Positions 60,666 to 64,000 of a DNA stretch of 64,000 bases are shown piece after piece. Under the pieces are notes generated by a model. That model worked only from the letters and a program-made list of their open reading frames with translations. It made no database searches and was not told the DNA's origin. Both the position numbers and the translations under genes were made by a program. The first letter of the stretch is position 1. Each line of letters begins with the position of its first letter. Origin of the DNA: Pseudomonas sp. CAN1 (GTDB lineage: Bacteria; Pseudomonadota; Gammaproteobacteria; Pseudomonadales; Pseudomonadaceae); assembly GCF_030462585.1 (NCBI RefSeq), contig NZ_JASMRU010000001.1:508349-572348 (forward strand), given 5' to 3'.

Positions 60666-62081
60666 GTGATCAAGAAAATCCTGATCGCCAACCGTGGGGA
60701 GATCGCTGTCCGGATCGTGCGTGCCTGCGCCGAGATGGGCATCCGTTCGGTGGCCGTCTATTCCGATGCCGACCGTCACGCCCTGCACGTCAAGCGCGCC
60801 GACGAAGCCCACAGCCTGGGCGCCGACCCGCTGGCCGGCTACCTGAACCCGCGCGCCCTGGTCAACTTGGCGGTGGAAACCGGCTGCGACGCCCTGCACC
60901 CGGGCTACGGCTTCCTCTCCGAGAACGCCGAGCTGGCCGATATCTGCGCCGAACGCGGGATCAAGTTCATCGGCCCGTCGGCGGAAGTCATCCGCCGCAT
61001 GGGCGACAAGACCGAAGCGCGCCGCAGCATGATCGCCGCCGGCGTCCCCTGCACCCCCGGTACCGAAGGCAACGTCGCCGACCTGGCCGAAGCGCTGTCC
61101 GAAGCCGAGCGCATCGGCTACCCGGTGATGCTCAAGGCCACCTCCGGTGGTGGCGGCCGCGGTATCCGCCGCTGCAACAGCCGCGAAGAGCTGGAGCAGA
61201 ACTTCCCCCGCGTGATCTCCGAGGCCACCAAAGCCTTCGGCAGCGCGGAAGTCTTCCTCGAGAAGTGCATCGTCAACCCGAAGCACATCGAGGCGCAGAT
61301 TCTCGCCGACTCCTTCGGCAACACCGTGCACCTGTTCGAGCGCGATTGCTCGATCCAGCGTCGCAACCAGAAGCTCATCGAGATCGCCCCCAGCCCGCAG
61401 CTCACCCCCGAGCAGCGCGCCTACATCGGTGATCTCTCGGTGCGCGCGGCCAAGGCCGTGGGCTACGAGAACGCCGGCACCGTGGAGTTCCTGCTCGCCG
61501 ATGGCGAGGTGTACTTCATGGAGATGAACACCCGCGTGCAGGTGGAACACACCATCACCGAGGAAATCACCGGCATCGACATCGTCCGCGAGCAGATCCG
61601 CGTGGCCTCCGGCCTGCCGCTCTCGGTCAAGCAGGAAGACATCATCCACCGTGGCTTCGCGCTGCAATTCCGGATCAACGCCGAAGACCCGAAGAACAAC
61701 TTCCTGCCGTCCTTCGGCAAGATCACCCGCTACTACGCCCCCGGCGGCCCCGGCGTGCGTACCGACACGGCGATCTACACCGGCTACACCATCCCGCCGT
61801 ACTACGACTCGATGTGCCTGAAGCTGGTGGTCTGGGCGCTGACCTGGGAAGAGGCGCTGGACCGTGGCCTGCGTGCGCTGGACGACATGCGCGTGCAGGG
61901 CGTGAAGACCACTGCCGCCTACTACCAGGAAATCCTCAAAAACCCGGAATTCCGTAACGGCCAGTTCAACACCAGCTTCGTCGAAAGCCACCCGGAACTG
62001 ACCCAGTACTCGATCAAGCGCACCCCGTCGCACCTGGCCATCGCCATCGCTACCGCCATTGCCGCCCACGCTGGCCTGTGA
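60666..62081 (+). CDS. pycA: pyruvate carboxylase subunit A (biotin carboxylase)
   Basis: 471 residues. Biotin carboxylase domain order: N-terminal KKILIANRGEIAVRIVRACA, ATP-grasp with glycine loop ATSGGGGRGIRR near residue 160, EVFLEKCI, EMNTRVQVEHTITEE with the catalytic Glu/Arg near 290, and a C-terminal domain. It carboxylates biotin on PycB using ATP and bicarbonate. This matches the split pyruvate carboxylase (PA5436/PA5435) in Pseudomonas. acc-type AccC is excluded by the partner gene. It is followed after 11 bp by pycB. Confidence 0.94.
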   Translation: MIKKILIANRGEIAVRIVRACAEMGIRSVAVYSDADRHALHVKRADEAHSLGADPLAGYLNPRALVNLAVETGCDALHPGYGFLSENAELADICAERGIKFIGPSAEVIRRMGDKTEARRSMIAAGVPCTPGTEGNVADLAEALSEAERIGYPVMLKATSGGGGRGIRRCNSREELEQNFPRVISEATKAFGSAEVFLEKCIVNPKHIEAQILADSFGNTVHLFERDCSIQRRNQKLIEIAPSPQLTPEQRAYIGDLSVRAAKAVGYENAGTVEFLLADGEVYFMEMNTRVQVEHTITEEITGIDIVREQIRVASGLPLSVKQEDIIHRGFALQFRINAEDPKNNFLPSFGKITRYYAPGGPGVRTDTAIYTGYTIPPYYDSMCLKLVVWALTWEEALDRGLRALDDMRVQGVKTTAAYYQEILKNPEFRNGQFNTSFVESHPELTQYSIKRTPSHLAIAIATAIAAHAGL

Positions 62082-62092
62082 GGAATTCGTAC

Positions 62093-63907
62093 ATGACCGT
62101 TTCCAAGAAAGTCACCGTCACCGATACCATCCTGCGTGATGCCCACCAGTCGCTGCTGGCGACCCGGATGCGTACTGAAGACATGCTGCCGATCTGCGAC
62201 AAGCTCGACCAGGTCGGCTACTGGTCGCTGGAAGTCTGGGGCGGCGCCACCTTCGACGCCTGCGTGCGCTTCCTCAAGGAAGACCCGTGGGAGCGACTGC
62301 GCAAGCTCAAGGCCGCGCTGCCCAACACCCGCCTGCAGATGCTCCTGCGCGGGCAGAACCTGCTCGGCTACCGCCACTACAGCGATGACGTGGTGCGGGC
62401 CTTCGTCGCCAAGGCGGCGGTCAACGGCATCGACGTGTTCCGCATCTTCGACGCGATGAACGACGTGCGTAACCTGCGCGTCTCCATCGAGGCGGTGAAG
62501 GCTGCCGGCAAGCACGCCCAGGGCACCATCGCCTACACCACCAGCCCGGTACACACCATCGATGCCTTCGTCGCCCAGGGCAAGGCCATGGCGGACATGG
62601 GCGTCGACTCCATCGCCATCAAGGACATGGCCGGCCTGCTGACCCCCTACGCCACCGGCGAGCTGGTCAAGGCGCTGAAGGATGCGTTGCCGCTGGACGT
62701 GGTCGTGCATTCCCACGACACCGCAGGCGTCGCCAGCATGTGCCAGCTCAAGGCTGTGGAAAACGGCGCCGACCGCATCGATACCGCCATCTCCAGCATG
62801 GCCTGGGGCACCAGCCACCCGGGCACCGAATCCATGGTTGCCGCCCTGCGCGACACCCCGTTCGACACCGGCCTGGACCTGGAGCTGATCCAGGAAATCG
62901 GCATGTACTTCCACGCCGTGCGCAAGAAGTACCACCAGTTCGAGAGCGAGTTCACCGGCGTGGATACCCGCGTGCAGGTCAACCAGGTACCGGGCGGGAT
63001 GATTTCCAACCTGGCCAACCAGCTCAAGGAGCAGGGCGCGCTGAACCGCATGGCCGAAGTGCTCGCGGAAATCCCCAAGGTCCGCGAAGACCTCGGTTTC
63101 CCGCCCCTGGTCACCCCGACCTCGCAGATCGTCGGCACCCAGGCGTTCTTCAACGTGCTGGCCGGCGAGCGCTACAAGACCATCACCAACGAGGTGAAGC
63201 TCTACCTGCAGGGCCGCTACGGCAAGGCGCCGGGCAAGATCAACGAAGCGCTGCGCCGCCAGGCCATCGGCAACGAGGAAGTCATCGACGTACGCCCGGC
63301 CGACCTGCTCAAGCCGGAGCTGAACAAGCTGCGCGAAGAGATCGGCAGCCTGGCCAAGTCCGAAGAGGACGTGCTGACCTTCGCCATGTTCCCGGACATC
63401 GGCCGCAAGTTCCTCGAAGAGCGTGCCGCCGGCACCCTGAAGCCCGAAGAGCTGCTGCCGATCCCCAACGGCAAGGGCGTCGCCGCCGCCGGTGGTGAGG
63501 GCGTACCGACCGAGTTCGTGGTCGACGTGCACGGCGAAAGCTACCGCGTGGACATCACTGGCGTCGGTGTGAAGACCGACGGCAAGCGCCACTTCTACTT
63601 GTCGGTGGATGGCATGCCGGAAGAAGTGGTGTTCGAGCCGCTCAACGAGTTCATCGGCGGCGGCGGCAACAAGCGCAAGCAGGCCAGCGAGCCGGGACAC
63701 GTCAGCACCACCATGCCGGGCAACATCGTCGATGTGCTGGTGAAGGAAGGCGACAGCGTGAAGGCCGGCCAGGCCGTGCTGATCACTGAAGCGATGAAGA
63801 TGGAAACCGAGGTGCAGGCGGGCATCGCCGGCACCGTGAAGGCCATTCACGTGGCCAAGGGCGACCGGGTCAATCCCGGTGAGATCCTGGTTGAAATTGA
63901 AGGCTGA
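62093..63907 (+). CDS. pycB: pyruvate carboxylase subunit B (oxaloacetate-decarboxylase-like, biotinylated)
   Basis: 604 residues from ATG 62093 (GAGGAATT upstream; GTG 62078 is possible). The carboxyltransferase TIM barrel (about 8-280) has TDTILRDAHQSLLATRM with the metal Asp, AIKDMAGLLTPYATGEL and VHSHDTAGVASM (His-x-His-D); a PYC-OADA domain follows to about 475. The C-terminal biotinyl domain ends with ITEAMKMETEVQA, where the Lys of MKM is biotinylated. It transfers CO2 to pyruvate to give oxaloacetate, the anaplerotic reaction. No membrane gamma or beta decarboxylase genes are nearby, so it is not a Na+ pump. Confidence 0.94.
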   Translation: MTVSKKVTVTDTILRDAHQSLLATRMRTEDMLPICDKLDQVGYWSLEVWGGATFDACVRFLKEDPWERLRKLKAALPNTRLQMLLRGQNLLGYRHYSDDVVRAFVAKAAVNGIDVFRIFDAMNDVRNLRVSIEAVKAAGKHAQGTIAYTTSPVHTIDAFVAQGKAMADMGVDSIAIKDMAGLLTPYATGELVKALKDALPLDVVVHSHDTAGVASMCQLKAVENGADRIDTAISSMAWGTSHPGTESMVAALRDTPFDTGLDLELIQEIGMYFHAVRKKYHQFESEFTGVDTRVQVNQVPGGMISNLANQLKEQGALNRMAEVLAEIPKVREDLGFPPLVTPTSQIVGTQAFFNVLAGERYKTITNEVKLYLQGRYGKAPGKINEALRRQAIGNEEVIDVRPADLLKPELNKLREEIGSLAKSEEDVLTFAMFPDIGRKFLEERAAGTLKPEELLPIPNGKGVAAAGGEGVPTEFVVDVHGESYRVDITGVGVKTDGKRHFYLSVDGMPEEVVFEPLNEFIGGGGNKRKQASEPGHVSTTMPGNIVDVLVKEGDSVKAGQAVLITEAMKMETEVQAGIAGTVKAIHVAKGDRVNPGEILVEIEG

Positions 63908-63942
63908 CCAAGGACAGACGGGTCTTTAAGGTTCAGTCCCAC

Positions 63943-63971
63943 GGGGGAGCACGATGCTCCCCCTTTTTTTT
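63943..63971 (+). terminator. strong intrinsic terminator of pycAB
   Basis: GGGGGAGCA (63943-63951) pairs perfectly with TGCTCCCCC (63955-63963) around CGA and runs into eight T residues, 36 nt past pycB. The last 29 bp of the window show nothing further. Confidence 0.95.
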
Positions 63972-64000
63972 GCCCGGAGGATTCGCCGCTTTGCTTGATC

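Noticed and set aside
61922..63850. 642-codon antisense frame over pycB
   Set aside because: Shadow of pycB, no domain or ribosome site.
62093..63907. sodium-pumping oxaloacetate decarboxylase alpha subunit
   Set aside because: No beta or gamma membrane subunit genes nearby; the biotin carboxylase gene directly upstream makes pyruvate carboxylase the better call.

Overview
The window is chromosomal DNA of a high-GC Pseudomonas, most likely from the P. aeruginosa / P. nitroreducens / P. citronellolis side of the genus. I infer this from strong G/C third-position bias, Pseudomonas-type extragenic palindromes, perfect ANR/DNR boxes, and gene order that matches several P. aeruginosa PAO1 blocks as I remember them (PA numbers below are from memory and were not looked up). 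I see no rRNA, tRNA, CRISPR array, transposase or phage gene. The ends of the window cut a DapA-family gene on the left and fall just past the pyruvate carboxylase terminator on the right.

Region 1 (1-12.8 kb) is amino-acid and organic-acid catabolism. A class II aldolase gene and a DapA-like aldolase gene face a cupin-type XRE regulator across a perfect palindromic operator. Then a compact operon (2.26-11.5 kb) encodes enoyl-CoA hydratase, acyl-CoA dehydrogenase, ADP-forming acyl-CoA synthetase, AruI-type 2-ketoarginine decarboxylase, AruH-type arginine:pyruvate transaminase, aldehyde dehydrogenase and an NAD(P)H-quinone oxidoreductase. Read in metabolic order these would take arginine to 2-ketoarginine, 4-guanidinobutyraldehyde, the acid, its CoA ester and beta-oxidation-like steps. 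A LysR gene and a candidate antisense-strand sRNA follow.

Region 2 (13-35.4 kb) starts with a small exported protein, a candidate sRNA and two paralogous membrane proteins. It then follows the PAO1 PA5511-PA5529 order: mifR/mifS two-component system, hydrolase, small proteins, pdxY, YqaA/DedA-type membrane protein, K+/H+ antiporter, thioesterase, a catabolic cluster (SDR, glutamine-synthetase-like ligase, class III transaminase, SDR, GntR) with twin palindromic operators, a second signal peptidase I, a lipoprotein, a SUKH protein, a Tim44-domain protein and another antiporter.

Region 3 (35.4-40.6 kb) is uvrD and a GGDEF/EAL protein (PA5443, PA5442). Region 4 (40.7-51.7 kb) is a denitrification island: cytochrome c551, norQ-norE-norF-norC-norB, norD, dnrP, dnr, ytfE-type NO-damage repair, an NnrR-like CRP/FNR regulator, nirV and copper nitrite reductase nirK. 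Five ANR/DNR-type boxes can be placed in it, most at -41.5 from a plausible -10. It sits between the neighbours of PA5442 and PA5441/PA5440, so it looks inserted into an otherwise conserved block, and it carries nirK where P. aeruginosa has nirS.

Region 5 (51.9-64 kb) resumes the conserved block: a large exported repeat-like protein, a DUF3142-like protein, U32 peptidase-family tRNA hydroxylation protein, zwf/hexR sharing a HexR operator, a small gene with an in-frame stop, pycR, pycA and pycB with a strong terminator. Many intergenic gaps hold REP-like palindromes of four sequence classes, and an 11-copy heptanucleotide repeat abuts the stop codon of the YqaA/DedA-type gene.
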